Shown in pieces: positions 36,101-48,554 of a stretch of 64,000 bases of DNA. The position numbers were made by a program, and so were the translations under genes. The DNA is from Rachycentron canadum. Its lineage: Eukaryota; Chordata; Actinopteri; Carangiformes; Rachycentridae. The notes below the pieces were generated by a model. It saw only the letters and a program-made list of their open reading frames with translations, searched no databases and was not told the DNA's origin. Each line of letters starts with the position of its first letter. The stretch's first letter is position 1. The stretch is taken from the NCBI GenBank assembly GCA_038496675.1, contig CM076651.1, positions 8,756,899-8,820,898 on the forward strand, written 5' to 3'.

Positions 36101-36430
36101 GGTGTGTGACATTATATTACAGCAGGTGTGAGTTTCTTTTTTTGTGACCAGATGTAATAAAGTCTTTTGTTGTGTTCTCTTACAGCCTTCAAATATATGC
36201 TAATTTGAGTTGTTATTTGCTATGTATAAGTTTATACATTGTGCATACACCAGCTGTGAAACTGGGGCTGGTAGTGGCTTCACTTTGTGACTCTGTGTGT
36301 GTGATCGGGGCAAAATGAGGTCCCGAAGATGCAGGAATTATTGTAACATGAAGTCACGAAACTGTTCAGGTGTGTTGCTGAAATTAAAACCAAGGCCGAG
36401 TTTGAAGATGGGTGTAGTTTGGCCCATTAG
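33177..36430. other. anonymous sequence
   Basis: No gene is supported. Pyrimidine-rich and purine-rich tracts (33790-34110, 34250-34420) produce overlapping open frames on both strands. The interval 34590-35070 looks non-repetitive with several TAAT and CAGCTG motifs and could hold a conserved noncoding element; this is inference only. Confidence 0.45.
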
Positions 36431-36474
36431 TACTGAGTGCTCATGTAATGATGGAGTAATTGCTACTGAGTGCT
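36431..36474. repeat. direct duplication of an 11-mer, 33 bases apart
   Basis: TACTGAGTGCT occurs at 36431-36441 and again at 36464-36474. The surrounding 36240-36540 has a transposon-like feel but matches no family I know. Confidence 0.7.
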
Positions 36475-37841
36475 GTATGACAACATGTTGATGGGCGTCA
36501 TTTGTGGTCTGATCCCATCACGAAATGGTCATTAGTTGCATCTAGCTTGAATGCGTAAAAAAAAATGGGTAAATCTAACATTTTACTTGCACTGTGTGTG
36601 TGTGTCTGTCCAAATGTTAAGACTTAATTACACCATGTTACTAGCCCTCGGAAATCTCCATTGATTCTGTGACTCATGCAGACTCCTAAGGGGAATGTTA
36701 ACATGCAATATAACCTACAATTCTTTCCATTAATTTAACCAGACCACAAAATCACTTGTATCAGCAGGCATTAAAGTTGTGTTAATCCACACTTCTGTTT
36801 TTGTATTAATATTGATGTGTTCATAAAAAGCCAGGCTCTGATTAGTAAGACCTCCAGGCCTTTGATAGAGGGCTGTAGGGATTTCTGAAAAATGCATGAA
36901 ACATAAAAGTAATATGAGAAGTTTATTAACTCTAAATATTCCAGTGCTAGCACACATGTGATTACACAGGGCTGCTGTAATTAAAAAAAAACTTTTAAAC
37001 TCGTCCCTGTGGAATAGATGGTTTTATTATACAAGCTCGTCTTATTATTTATCGGCACGCTTTGTTTACTTGTTACAATACATGTGTGTGGTTGTTAGGG
37101 TTGAATGCATGAACCTGAATGCGTGCGCAACATGAGTTGTACGCTCCCTAGAGTTCTGTCACTCTGTCCTGAGAGTCGCTGAAGAGGAGGCAGAGGTGAT
37201 GCATCCCTGACAGGCTAGCACCAGCAGTTCTTTGAGATCAGTGCTCTCGCTCAGTGCAGGGAGCTAATGTGTTTGACCCTTCTTTCCCAAAGGAAGTGCT
37301 TCCCTGCGCTTGCAGATGAATGAATCAGCATGTTTATAAGAGCTCCTCATCAGTCACACAACCCCCCCTTCCTTTCATTTTTAATCTTTGCGTTCTGTCT
37401 TGGTGTCCTGACATAGTTATATTAAATAGTCATTAGCTGTGCTCAATATATTGTCAGGAGGATTTTAGTTGAAGTGATATCATGTTTTCCTCCTAAAAAA
37501 AAAATTAGAGCTGCAGTCTGCGCATTGATGCATTGGTAAATTAAGAAGCAGCAGGTCTTAGCTGGTCTCAGATCCCTGTTCAGTCAATGATCAGATCTTA
37601 ACCTCTTCTTGAGACAGGTATGAGCTGTTTGTCACTTTCATATCATCTTCCTTCTGTCACTCCCTGTCTTCTGTCTTCTTCTGGATGCAGCTGCTTTAAT
37701 ACTTCCTCCATATGGACCATTTTAAGATATTCACAAAAGCTCAGTTTCATTCTCAGCATCTGCTCACATAGTGACTATAAGAGTTCATGAAATGTTAACT
37801 CTTCGGGCTCACTCCTGCTCTCTCATTTTGCTGTCCCACAA

Positions 37842-37860
37842 TCTCTCTCTCGCTCTCTCT
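37842..37860. repeat. (TC)n microsatellite, interrupted
   Basis: A short TC run with a single CG interruption. Confidence 0.85.
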
Positions 37861-38345
37861 CTACCCTTTCTCCCAGACGCTCTCCATCTCTATTGTAACC
37901 CTTTCTGTTTGTCTCATTTTCATACATATTACATATTCACTGCTCTTATCCATTCCCCCCTTGGCTATACAGTATCTCTTTTCTCTCTGCAGGCTGTGGC
38001 TTTATGATGCAGCCAAATGGCATCTGCAATTTTATATATTGGTGTGTTTGTGTGTATTTGTGAAATAGTTGTGTGTCACAGCTTCTCTGTTGTGTCTGTT
38101 TGAGGTTGTGTGTGATTGTTGTGTGTTTGAATGGCACAGGGGATTCCAGTACGCAGTCATTAAAAAATGATGTCACCTCACAAAAAGAAGGTCCTGTGGT
38201 CGAAACCTTTTACCACTCTTTTTATGTGTGAGGTTTTTTAAGCATTCCCTGTGGCTGCTGGTTTCCTTTTGTGACACAAAGACATTCACCTGAAGTAAAG
38301 TGGACACTAAATTTTAACTGTAAGGAACCATCTGAGTGTTGTTGT

Positions 38346-38370
38346 TGTGTGTGTGTGTGTGTGTGTGTGT
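38346..38370. repeat. (TG)n microsatellite
   Basis: About 12 TG units. Confidence 0.9.
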
Positions 38371-38739
38371 CTACGATAGACCGGTGCCCTATGTCCCAGT
38401 GCATAATGGGATATAGGCTTATGTGGTCAATTGGCTGGGCTGTTGTATCGACTGACTAACAGGTTGTTACATCAGCCTTGGTTTGGTCTGAAATGTTACA
38501 AGAAACTGCACTTAGACCAGAAATAACAAAATATTTTGAGGTCATTCAGCAGCAGTTTCTCCATTATATAGTGTGACTTCTAATGAGGGCTGACAAGTTG
38601 ATGTTTGAGCTGTAAAATGATTGACCTGATATATTGCTCTCTATATTGCTCTCCTAAAAAATATTGGATGTACTATATGCATTTAGTACATATTGGGTAT
38701 TAAAATGTGTTGGTATTTCATCCTTGTGTGTCTCCACAG

Positions 38740-38841
38740 AAACTCTATATGAACAGCCTGGGAAAACCAGGCTTTTTTGAAGGGGCGCCAAGGTCAGCAG
38801 TAAAATGGCCAGCTCCTGTTCCTGAGATGAAAGGGACACAG
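38740..38841 (+). CDS. candidate internal exon, gene unidentified
   Basis: A good acceptor ('catccttgtgtgtctccacag') ends at 38739, and the exon closes CAG before a GTGTGT donor at 38842. The interval is 102 bases, 34 codons, open in phase 0. The peptide runs from KLYMNSLGKPGFFEGAPRSA to VKWPAPVPEMKGTQ and is rich in Gly and Pro with two aromatic clusters, unlike a random translation of AT-rich DNA. I do not recognise it. The donor is weaker than consensus. It shares strand and phase class with the exons proposed at 22210-22335 and 43400-43531. An expressed but noncoding exon or a chance frame are the alternatives. Confidence 0.3.
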
Positions 38842-39323
38842 GTGTGTTTGTGCAAGCAGAAATCTCTCCGAATTGCCACTTCATCATTATTCTCTGCCAG
38901 TGCCTGTTTTTTTTTTAACTGCGCAGACACAAAACAACAAAAAAAAAACAAAAAACACAAAGACCCACACATCGATCTGGTGGTCACGCAGGCTGGGCTG
39001 TGCCCTGAACCTCGTGTGATCAAAAGGTTTTGACTTCATTGTCTCCACTCCTGCCACCAGAGCAATGAGTGACGAGGGTCAGTGATCAGCTTAAATGACC
39101 AGGATCAAAAAACGATCGTCTAAGCAGCTAGGCACCTGGTAACAGTTACCACGGAAAGAAACACGCCCACGTCTCATCACCCATCTCAAACACGTACTTC
39201 TGTATGTTCTCCTGTATGCTGATGGAAGGATAGAGCAGTGTAACACACCTAACCAAGGATGGATAGAGATAAAGAGATACGTGCATGTACATACACACAG
39301 ACAGAAACACACATTCAGGCCAG

Positions 39324-39433
39324 GTAAGTGAGCTTATCCCCCTGCGGCGGTGGCTGGGAGGCTGCTCAGCGATCAGTGAAATGAGTGTTGCTCAGCTCAG
39401 TCTGAGCTTTATTCTCTGGTCTCTCTCCTACAG
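39324..39433 (+). other. possible compact 110-base intron
   Basis: A consensus donor (CAG|GTAAGTGAG) at 39324 is followed 110 bases later by a strong pyrimidine tract and acceptor ('ctctggtctctctcctacag') ending at 39433, with a plausible branch point ('agtctgagc') about 35 bases before. Compact introns of this size are typical of fish genes. Splicing would join the short frame from ATG 39285 (13 codons, MYIHTDRNTHSGQ) in phase 0 to RQNHMHHQHHIAPRPHG and a TGA at 39485-39487. The product would be very short, so a noncoding transcript or a chance pairing is as likely. Confidence 0.3.
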
Positions 39434-39574
39434 AGACAGAACCACATGCACCACCAGCACCACATAGCACCTCGGCCTCATGGGTGATCAAGTCCAGTGG
39501 ACTCGGATATCTCAGTAGTAACTTTTGGGGCAACGACAATTGATATTACTGGATTGCATGGCAAGTGTAGCTAC

Positions 39575-39960
39575 TATTATGTCTACCATATGTGTTCTGT
39601 GCGCCTTGATTGCACGTCCTTTTGTCCTTTTGGATTACCATGAAACTTGCAACAGACAATCATGTCTCCCTTGGGATGAATTATAATAATTTAAGTCCTC
39701 TAGTGCCTGATGATGGTACTTGAGGAAGTAAGCATGACCAAGTGCCTGACATTCACATCAGGCTCAGCTGTGCATTGTCTTTACTGCTAACAAGCTAAAA
39801 TAAGGTGTTTAACATGGTAAACATTACACCTGCTAAACAACGTGTTGTTCTTGGGAGCATGTGAGCATGCAGATGTTAGCATTTAGCTCAATGAACCACT
39901 GTGTCTAAGTGCAGGCTCACAGAGCCATCAATGTAGCTGTAGACTTTTAGCTGAGATATT
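39575..39960 (+). mobile_element. high-copy fish MITE-like repeat
   Basis: It contains 'ttggattaccatgaaacttg', 'gacattcacatcaggctcag', 'ctgtgcattgtctttactgc', 'aacatggtaaacattacacc', 'gatgttagcatttagctcaa' and 'ggctcacagagccatcaatg' in the order of a very abundant percomorph repeat with many 'gttagcat' motifs. It is the same family as 15845-16140, here extending further toward the other end. It has no coding capacity. Confidence 0.75.
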
Positions 39961-42900
39961 ATCTAAAATATTTTTAGGAAACATTAAAAAATGTCAAAAG
40001 GTATTTTTAATCAAGCTTTAAAGGAGCTCCTCAACAACTGACATTTCAGAGATTTCCACCTGTCAGCATCACTTGTCTGAATGTGTCTGCATGGGTTTTT
40101 ATCCTGTAAATGTGTGTGTGTGTGTCTCTGTGTGTGTTGGTGTCAGTATGTGTATCAGTTTGGTCTGTAGCAGAGGGTGGTGTCAGTTCTAATCTGGGAC
40201 AAAGGAGGGATGGAAAGGTCAACTCTGCAGTGAAACACAGAGAGAAAGAGACACACACGCAGACACACACGCACAAGATATAGACAGAGACAAGCACACA
40301 TATAGAGACCTTGAAAAGCAAGCACACAAAAGAAGATATTTATGGGAAACATGCCTCATGTGAAAAGGTCAAGATTCACACTGGGGATTTGCAGGTGTAT
40401 TCCACCGATCTGTATTGTTGTATATGGAGCAGACACAGGAGTGTGAGCAAGGAGAGTCTCTCTGTGTGCTTTTTGGGGGCCTTGTGATTTTCCTTATGGG
40501 AGGCAAAAAAGACAATGTAACAGTGAAGTGAGGAGCGAAAAGGAAGAGAGCCAAGAGACTTGAGTGTGAATTTCCTTAAAGTGCTCCATTTGGTGAGTCA
40601 TTATTTTCACTGACGCCGCAAAGAGCATTTTGTTCCCCAAAGGAGCCGCATCTACCCATTCCTTCCTGCTTGTTCTACCCAGCTTCCTTTCTTGTAGAAT
40701 TCCAGCCAGTGTCTATCATTTGTTTGTTTTTCAGATGACTTTTCCACACTTGGAGTGCAGGGAATGTGCATTATCTTCTAAGATTTACATCAAAACTTTC
40801 AGTGCATCCACATTAATAATGCATTGTAAAAAGGAACAAATTAACATTCCATATGCAGGACATGCTCTGCTGCCCCTCTTTGCTTATATTCATTTTTTTT
40901 CAGACTGCTGATCCAAGCTGATAGATTATGTGTGTGAATTCATAGAGCTGTATTGCTTACTCATGCATATCTGTCGTGGCGGTGATTGTGTCCTCTCTGT
41001 GGGATCTGGCCGCAGCCATACAATCAGCGCAGTGTGATAAATAGGAACACAGAGAGAACAAACCTTGCTGTCACTACAAATAAACATCTGTGGGGGCGCC
41101 TCAAGGCCAGCACAGGCTTACTCTTACACATAAACACGCTTGATAATGCAGATGAAGAGACACTCTCATTCACACACACTGACACACAATCCGCCTCCTC
41201 CCACCCATTCGGTTGTTCGGAAGGTTACTATCCTCTCCTGCGTATTATTTCGATCTGCAGAAACAAACGCCTTCGCTCCCTCTGGATTTCGAGATAAGCA
41301 GATTGGTTTGTCTTTTGGAGAAGACAAAAGGAGCTCAGTCCACACAAAGGTTTATGAAATGGCACCACCACAGTGGTAGAGAAGAGACCAAGCTCACACG
41401 AGCTGCCAAAGCTTACTTCTAATGCCAGAAAATGTCACTACCCATATCAACAATAAAGCAATGCGAATTCCTACCTAGGTACTTTTGTCTTGGTCTTAGA
41501 TCTGGGTCCCCTGCTGATATGTGAAAAATCATGTGACTCCTTTACTGGCTAAATATTTGTTATTGTTTGCTGGGGTTCTTTATTCTTATATCAAATCCCA
41601 GCACTGTCACCTCCAGTTTTTTCTTTTTTTTCTTTTTTTTTTTAAAGAACAAGGCATCGATTTTTCTCCACTTTGGTTGTTGCATGGCAAACATTTCATT
41701 TCTGGTTTAACTTAATGTTAGCTGTGTTTTACTCCTCTGCCTCGCTCTCTCTGTCTCTCTTCATCTCTGAGAACAAGGAGAAGTTCAGCAGACTGCCTGG
41801 CTCCACCAAGTGCTTGAAATGCTAATCAGAATTGATCTGGATGGGGATATTAAAAAACTGGGGTGATTGCTGTCACAAGGCTCAGTGTGGGGCTGATTTA
41901 GAGCACCATAAATATTAATGGTAGATGCCCATCAGAGATGGCATGTCACTGACAGTCCCATGATTACCCACTGAGTGCCGCACACAGCAACCTGTACAAG
42001 TGATTGGTTCACACATACACACACAAAGCCCAGGGTGAGTGAGAATCCTAATTGAAAATGTAAACAGCAGTGGTGATCTGTGTAGTGACAGGGTTGATTA
42101 GGTAGCACTCTCTTACTTGGTTGAGCTTTATTAGAGATCTAATGGAAGATGTCCAGTCGGCACGGCTGCAAAACTAAAGCCTCTATACACACACACACGC
42201 ACCAACCTGTCTCTTGGCTGAGGAGCCATACACGTACTCACAACACCACACACAACAGTAATATGCAGACCAATCTCAATGAGAGCTAATGGTAAAATAA
42301 TGCATATTTACTAAATATAGATTTGGAATAAAAATATGAATATGATATAATAAACTGCAGATACATTCATGACTGTTCATTAATTTAATATTACCTGTAG
42401 AGTGTAGATGCAGTCCTCATATGTAACCAATGAGTTGGCTTTTTTAATTAAAGGTGATTGGTGACGTTTTAAATACTGCTGTTTGGATCCATCTTAACTT
42501 ACTAGCAGTTTTCCTCCCTGTCTGTGTTGACGCATTGCAGCATATCTTGACTGGTAACTGCAATATTTTCCATCACATGTTCATATTCAGAGACAGTAAA
42601 TTATTTAATTATACCAAATTTGTCATATGTCTATTCTTGACACTATGTTTGGACTAAAATACATATAAATATAAAAGTGTTTTTAATTACCTCTAGGTGA
42701 GGGAAAACACTACATCACTGGTACAATATGCTGTCTATCAAGTTCCTCACTCTTTTCAAATACGTATGTGCACTCAATTGTTTTTATCAGCTTGAAGACA
42801 CACAGTTTCTCATCCCCTGCGAAACAGGGCAAATAATGTCTTCTAAGATGACCACTTGACACAAACAGGCTCCCGCCTACCCCTTCCACCTTCTGAAGGG

Positions 42901-43399
42901 TGCCATTGGCTAAGCTAGACACGTCTGTATTGATGCACATAGTTGGCAGTCTCAAGACAAGCTCCAAGGAACATCCAGGGCCATGGAGAAAATCAATGGT
43001 TACTATCTCTGCTTTCTCCTAACTGATCTGAGGGCATGGGATGAAGCCCGCTTATGACTTCATTATTGGCTATGACCAAATTGTTCATTGAGGTGCATAA
43101 TCCACCTCCACAGGTCAGGTCTTATTGTCCATAGTTCACTTTATAATTAAGTGCAAAATGTTCACTCTGCTGCTGGCTTTTGGCATCAATGATTAAGGAT
43201 CTTTCCTCCTGTCCACATCGTAGCTCTGCTCAGGTGTTGAAACTCTCCACTGCCTGAAGCAGGAATGTATCATTTTGATTCTTTGATTTTGGTTTGAGTT
43301 TATGATTCAAGGCCGTGACGCATGAAAAGTTTTACACAAATAATTTGACATGTTGTGCAATGAGATAACTTTTATGTACTGGTTGATGTGATGTTTCAG
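39961..43399. other. anonymous sequence
   Basis: No gene is firmly supported. Open frames at 41140-41422 follow a reasonable acceptor ('tttcgatctgcag' near 41261) and keep CpGs, but they lack a donor and read in two registers. A minus-strand frame at 42710-42967 (85 residues) has no known domain. A TG tract lies at 40111-40137. Confidence 0.45.
40111..40137. repeat. (TG)n microsatellite, interrupted
   Basis: TG units with a TCTC interruption. Confidence 0.85.
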
Positions 43400-43531
43400 A
43401 TCTGTCAGCGCTTACGCTCTGATGCAGAGACAGAGCTGCGTTCGTTTAAAGAGAGCGTTTCAATCAGTGATGCTGATGGTTGCAAACAAGCCTCTGTAGA
43501 TATTCCCTACAGTCTCTCACCTGATATTAAT
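43400..43531 (+). CDS. candidate internal exon, gene unidentified
   Basis: An acceptor AG at 43398-43399 ('gatgtgatgtttcag', a weak pyrimidine tract) and a GTAAGTGG donor at 43532 bracket 132 bases, 44 codons, open in phase 0. The peptide starts ICQRLRSDAETELRSFKESV and ends SVDIPYSLSPDIN. The first half is charged and helix-like, the second Ser/Pro-rich. Five CpGs fall in its first 70 bases although the flanks are CpG-poor, which favours selection. The weak acceptor and lack of a recognised domain keep confidence low. It has the same strand and phase as 22210-22335 and 38740-38841. Confidence 0.3.
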
Positions 43532-45742
43532 GTAAGTGGCTGTGATGTCACCTGCCACTGTAGAAAAAGGATGCATGTGCCTTTTGGACTCCCTGCCTTC
43601 CCCTCCAGCTGTCAGCCCTGGCCTGGTCTAACAAGGAGAGGCAAGGCTAATTGAATCCTGAACAGTTTCTCCTTCTGCTTAACCCCGTCTTTGATTCCCA
43701 TCACCCCTGGATCTCCTGCCTTCACTGCAGGGATGGGTTACAACTCCGGCCTCTTGGACAACATGACATTATTCTTTAGACTTTGTTTTTGCTGTAATGT
43801 TACTTTTTATTTGTCTCCCCATTTAATTGCCCCCCTCCATCTGCACCTCTCCTCCTCTCATCACTTTTATCTCTAGTGGTTCCGTCTCTCCCATGGCCCA
43901 GGGCTTAATTGCTGCTATCCTATTACTGTTTTAATGGTCCGTTAGCACTGAATTTGGTTGATGAAAATGTATGAGCATAACTGTTAGTGCGCCCTCTCTC
44001 AAATCTGAGACTGGCATAAACAGATGTCAGCACAACTATTCCTCTGTGCTGTTCTTCATTTGTACATTTACAGAGAAATGGGCTTTCACTGGTTGACTCC
44101 AAAGCTGTCAGGGTTGCGACCTCAATCTTGGCACAGTTTGCCGCACTTTTCTGTGACTAAAGGCCAAAACACTTAAAATTATTTTTAATAAAATAAAGTA
44201 CATTAATGAATAAAACAACCACAGTAATTGCATGCCAGCTCCCTCTTAAAGCAAGTAAAGTTAAAACGCTTTGTACTTTGCAGCTTTTCTTTTAAGTGAG
44301 CTTTAACCCTCGCTGTAGCAGACAAATACAAGGTGCTAGAAAGAAACCTCTATGAATATCAATCACACTTGGGAGTCAGAGTGAACGTCTGTGCTTTTTA
44401 AAGTGAAATACAATTCCTTTATGATACAATGGTCAAGGTAGACTAGATTAGAATTGATTAAAGCTGTACACTGAAAAGGTTTGATAATTTTTATGAAAAA
44501 AAAAAAAGAAAGCAAAACGGAAAGACCTTTAGCGCAGGCTAACCGTTCCCTTGAGAAATGTCTGCTTACGAGTGGACAGGACGGCTTTGGTAGAGGGAAC
44601 GTTTTTTTGTCCCTCTGTCCTGCTGGTCAAATTTTAAGTAATGACAGATGAGCCAAGGCTCCACTCTGTCCACATTCACTGCGTTCTCTGATGTTAATGG
44701 CCTCTGATGCTGTGATAGACAGAAGCATGTCTAGGGATATATCATTCAGAGGTCATTGGTGAAGCTGTCACTCATGCATTCTGACGACTGCCTGTCTGGG
44801 TCTTCTCCAATTCCCCCTCGCATTCTCTTGCTGTCAGTCCATTCTTATCCGTCTCTTTCTCTCAATGGTACCCTCTTCCTCTCTGTCTTTTTGGCTCGAC
44901 TGCAACAGCAGGGTCAGCCCAGCCTGTGACTGACTGACCAGGCTACATAATCGGTCATCCAAATACCACGTGGCTAAGAAATGAAGTTATACCATTGGTT
45001 GGCTAGCCAAGTGTTGGAGTTTCTAGATGAATTGACACCAACTGGAGGGGGGGATTTACAGTCTGCAACCTCAGCATTTTTAGCTAGATTTATAGACTTT
45101 AAAAAAAATAAATAAAAAACAAATCTAGTGACTTTTTGGACAAAGCTTGGCTATAGTCCACCTCTCTCCACTGTTCAGTGAGTGGCAATTAGGCGGAGCA
45201 GTAGTTTGTTACCCAGACAGAGGCTGTGCTCTGTGTGAGAGTCAAAATAAGGAAGATATTGTGCCTCCCCGAGGGAACATTATAAAGGTACATATAGCTG
45301 AAATCTCAGTACATTCTTTGTCTTTAACTTGTGCGTTTGGTGATTTTTGTCAGACAACATTGCTGCTTTAAAATCAGGATTTCAGCAGCAGAGAAAATAG
45401 CTTGAAAATGGCTTGGAAGTGAACAAGTAGTCTTAATGAGCTGCGTTTCAGTCGCTATTTCAAACTTGTTCCACTGTCTTACACCAGTAACAGAAAAACA
45501 TGTAAATGAGAACAGCTTCACTGGGAATTTGGCTGTATTAAAATACTGTATATGTGCGCATAGGAATGAGAAGAGAAGCAGACGGATAAAGAGCTGAAAC
45601 CGTTAGACACCAGGCACAACGCAAATAGGACACAATGATGTCACAGCTGTTCCACAACAGTTTTCAAATACTAACTTTCACTGGCCTTTCTCAGTCCGGC
45701 CATATACAAGAGTTCGACTTAGTCTTGTTCAGTCTCTCTTCT

Positions 45743-45762
45743 TTCTCTCTCTCTCTCTCTCT
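45743..45762. repeat. (CT)n microsatellite
   Basis: About ten CT units. Confidence 0.9.
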
Positions 45763-46246
45763 GTTCTGGGTCTTTCTCCATCTGGTCACCCCCCACTGCC
45801 CACTATGCCTGGCATAAGCGGCTAAGTCAGGCATCAACAGGCTAAGATGTCAGATGTAATGGGAACATTTCATTTCATTAAATACACTCTCCACTATGTC
45901 CACTGAGGAAACTATTGTTGTTTTGATAAGGATTAATTATTAACAAACAACATTACGCTTGTTGCAGGCTGATAGGCTTATGAGCACAAGCACACAATTT
46001 GGCATGCACACGTGCACACATGCAGTACATATACGTCCACAAACACATATACCGCAATTACCCATGACAAACACATCTTATAAAATAGATTTCCACTAAT
46101 GACGGCTGTCATCGCATATTCCTTTTCTCTTTATTTTCTCCTGGCTGTTGTAGGTTTAAGTGGCTGTTTTGTGGAACAAGACAAGCAGTGCTCCATAATG
46201 AAGTGTTTAATATTTGATGCCATTGGATTTCACAGCTAATAAAAGC

Positions 46247-46268
46247 TGTGTGTGTGTGTGTGTGTGTG
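46247..46268. repeat. (TG)n microsatellite
   Basis: About eleven TG units. Confidence 0.9.
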
Positions 46269-46589
46269 CCTCCATTAGCCCTCTGTCCAGGCTCGAGAAT
46301 AGTGCTGCATGGCTGCACAATGTAAATCACAATCTGTCCACTGCCAGCTAATGGGGCAACCCAAAAATCTGTCATGATAGAAAATAACAATACATGCATT
46401 ATACTAGAATTTTACAATCACAGATTATATATTATTCACACCAGTGCTTTATGCTGTTTTGGTGCATGGCTGCTGGTGCCAGGGGACACAGAGATATTTT
46501 GTTGGAGGAGAGCCTCTGCAGAGCGTTATCTGTTAAAGAATATTTGAGAGTTGGGAGACCATTCCCAGTTACTTCTGTGTGTGAGAGGG

Positions 46590-46592
<3 letters not shown>

Positions 46593-46638
<46 letters not shown>
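46593..46638. repeat. (GA)n microsatellite
   Basis: About 23 GA units. They generate spurious Arg/Glu and Ser/Leu open frames on the two strands. Confidence 0.95.
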
Positions 46639-46642
<4 letters not shown>

Positions 46643-47280
46643 AAAAAGTAAGGGAGAGGCCGCAATAAGAGAAAAGAACAGTGAAAACACAGAGCTTGAT
46701 CTCTTGATGTTGCCAGCATTTGGCTGCCAATGCAAATATAACAGCACTGAATGCATTTTGACCTCATGCTTATGTTTTTTAATGTATTTCTGGATTTATA
46801 AATGTATAACTCACAGACACTCTTTCTTTTACATGTCTTCCCTCCGCATTATTGGCTCCTTCAAAACCAGGTAAGACTGAAATGATGTCTCATTTCCCAT
46901 CATCTTTGGCTATTCCTCCTTTCATTGTCCCTCGCTCTTTCTGCCTCCCACATCAGTAAACTCCACAAATGAAATGACAACGCAAATAAGGGCCAACAAA
47001 TGTCGCTTCTCGAAGCAACATAAAGTCAGAACATCCTCTGACAACCATCGGGCGGAAAAAATTGTAGTTTATGTGGTTCGGCACAATATCGGTTTAGTTG
47101 AGCAGATTCTAAGGCCTTGTGGCTTGTTTTGACTGGGTCGCACATACCTATGCTGGGGTCCCTGCAATGGAGAAATGAGGGATGAATATAGTTTGTGAAA
47201 ATACACGCATGCAGTTTGTAAACAGTAATTTCTACCTTCATGAACATAGTCTATCTCCTCCTTTATATCCCCCTTAATGA

Positions 47281-47556
47281 TCACGCTGTCAAAAATAGCT
47301 CTGTGTGCGCTTGATTTAGGTTTGCTGATACAATAGGTGTATCTGCACAAACGGCAGATGGGCTTTTTATGAAATGACAGCAGCAGCCCCACTTTTTCGA
47401 AGGTCTTTCATCAGTTGGAAAAATAAAGTTGTATTTATTAACTATTAGGTATTCACCAATTTCATCTCCATCGCTGTTGTCAGGAGCTCCAGCAATCCAC
47501 TCCCCGTTGCCAGAAGATCTCAGCACCAGCTTCATAAGTGTCACAGAGCAATTCAC
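47281..47556 (-). other. unassigned open frame, possible conserved element
   Basis: A 91-codon minus-strand frame includes LVLRSSGNGEWIAGAPDNSD followed by GDEIGEYLIVNKYN, a balanced composition for an AT-rich region. No clear acceptor precedes it, and only a weak GTGAAT donor lies inside it. No family is recognised. It could be a coding exon, a conserved noncoding element that happens to be open, or chance. Confidence 0.15.
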
Positions 47557-48554
47557 ACACCCAGTGCATTCACATGACTATATAACTGTGGCAGTGTGAC
47601 AGCTAATACAATTCTTTATTTAGGATGCTGAAATATCAGACTGTTGTGCTCCGACGAGGGATGCTACGGTGTGGAAATTTTCCCACTGAGCAATAAACTC
47701 CTGACAAAGCTAGTGTTACCGATTACACCAGACATTTTACAAGCAAGGACGTGTCGGCTCAATATTTGTAGATTAGATGTGTTACCTCCAGATGCTGCCA
47801 CATTCAAAGACAAAGGTTATAGATTTTCTCATTACTTTTATCAGATTGTTTTTGTTTTCCGTTTTGACACTGAAATTTCTGCCGTTCTCTCGTTGGGCAT
47901 CTCGCTTCTTGACACGTGATCAAATCTGTTACTCTGTGATGTGACTCGGCTCTGGTCCTCCAAACTTTCAGTTGATAATTGACGCATACAGCAGCATTGA
48001 TAACTAGTATTTACAAATTTAGCATCTTGTGTTTGATGAATAAGGACACTACTGCTTATAAAAAATGAAAAGAGAAGGTGTGGGCAGTGAACAGGGTATG
48101 TAAACAGCATGGCACTGATAACAAAAGCATAGTCCTGAAAAAGTCTTTTTTTTTTTCTTTTTTTTTTTTTGACAGGCGTATGATGACAAAAAATCTTTGG
48201 TACTCTTCATTGTGTATTTTGTTACCAACAAGTAGTTACAGCATGATTAAGTTTACTGCAAGATTTAATCATTGAACTAAACAAACACAAAAATGGTGCC
48301 AGGAAACTATTAGTTGAATTGATGCATTAATTTCAAATCTGTGAGAGAAAGAGACATTGGAACTTTTGCCTCCGCTATGCGATTTGATATCAGCACTAAG
48401 TATAATCCTGCTGATATCACATTCATACATAAGTCCAAGATGCATATTAATGCAGGTAAAAGCAAAATGCCTATCTACAAAAAAAAAGACATCACACAGT
48501 TGATATCAAAGCCTTGAGCTTAAGATGCAAATTGTAGGCAGTACTGATGAAAAG
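47557..48554. other. anonymous sequence
   Basis: No gene is supported. There is a T-rich tract at 48146-48170. The plus-strand frame 47644-47919 has no motif or splice support. Confidence 0.5.

Larger units (their letters stand above)
36475..38739. other. anonymous sequence with microsatellites
   Basis: No gene is supported. It contains CT-rich (37842-37860) and GT (38346-38370) tracts. A tandem 'tatattgctctc' pair sits at 38630-38653. Confidence 0.5.
43532..47280. other. anonymous sequence with microsatellites
   Basis: No gene is supported. It contains CT (45743-45762), TG (46247-46268) and GA (46593-46638) tracts. A good donor-like CAG|GTAAGA occurs at 46871 without a convincing exon before it. 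Confidence 0.5.

Noticed and set aside
46394..46874. Open frames rich in Arg/Glu or Ser/Leu
   Set aside because: They are produced by the GA/TC microsatellite, open in every register.
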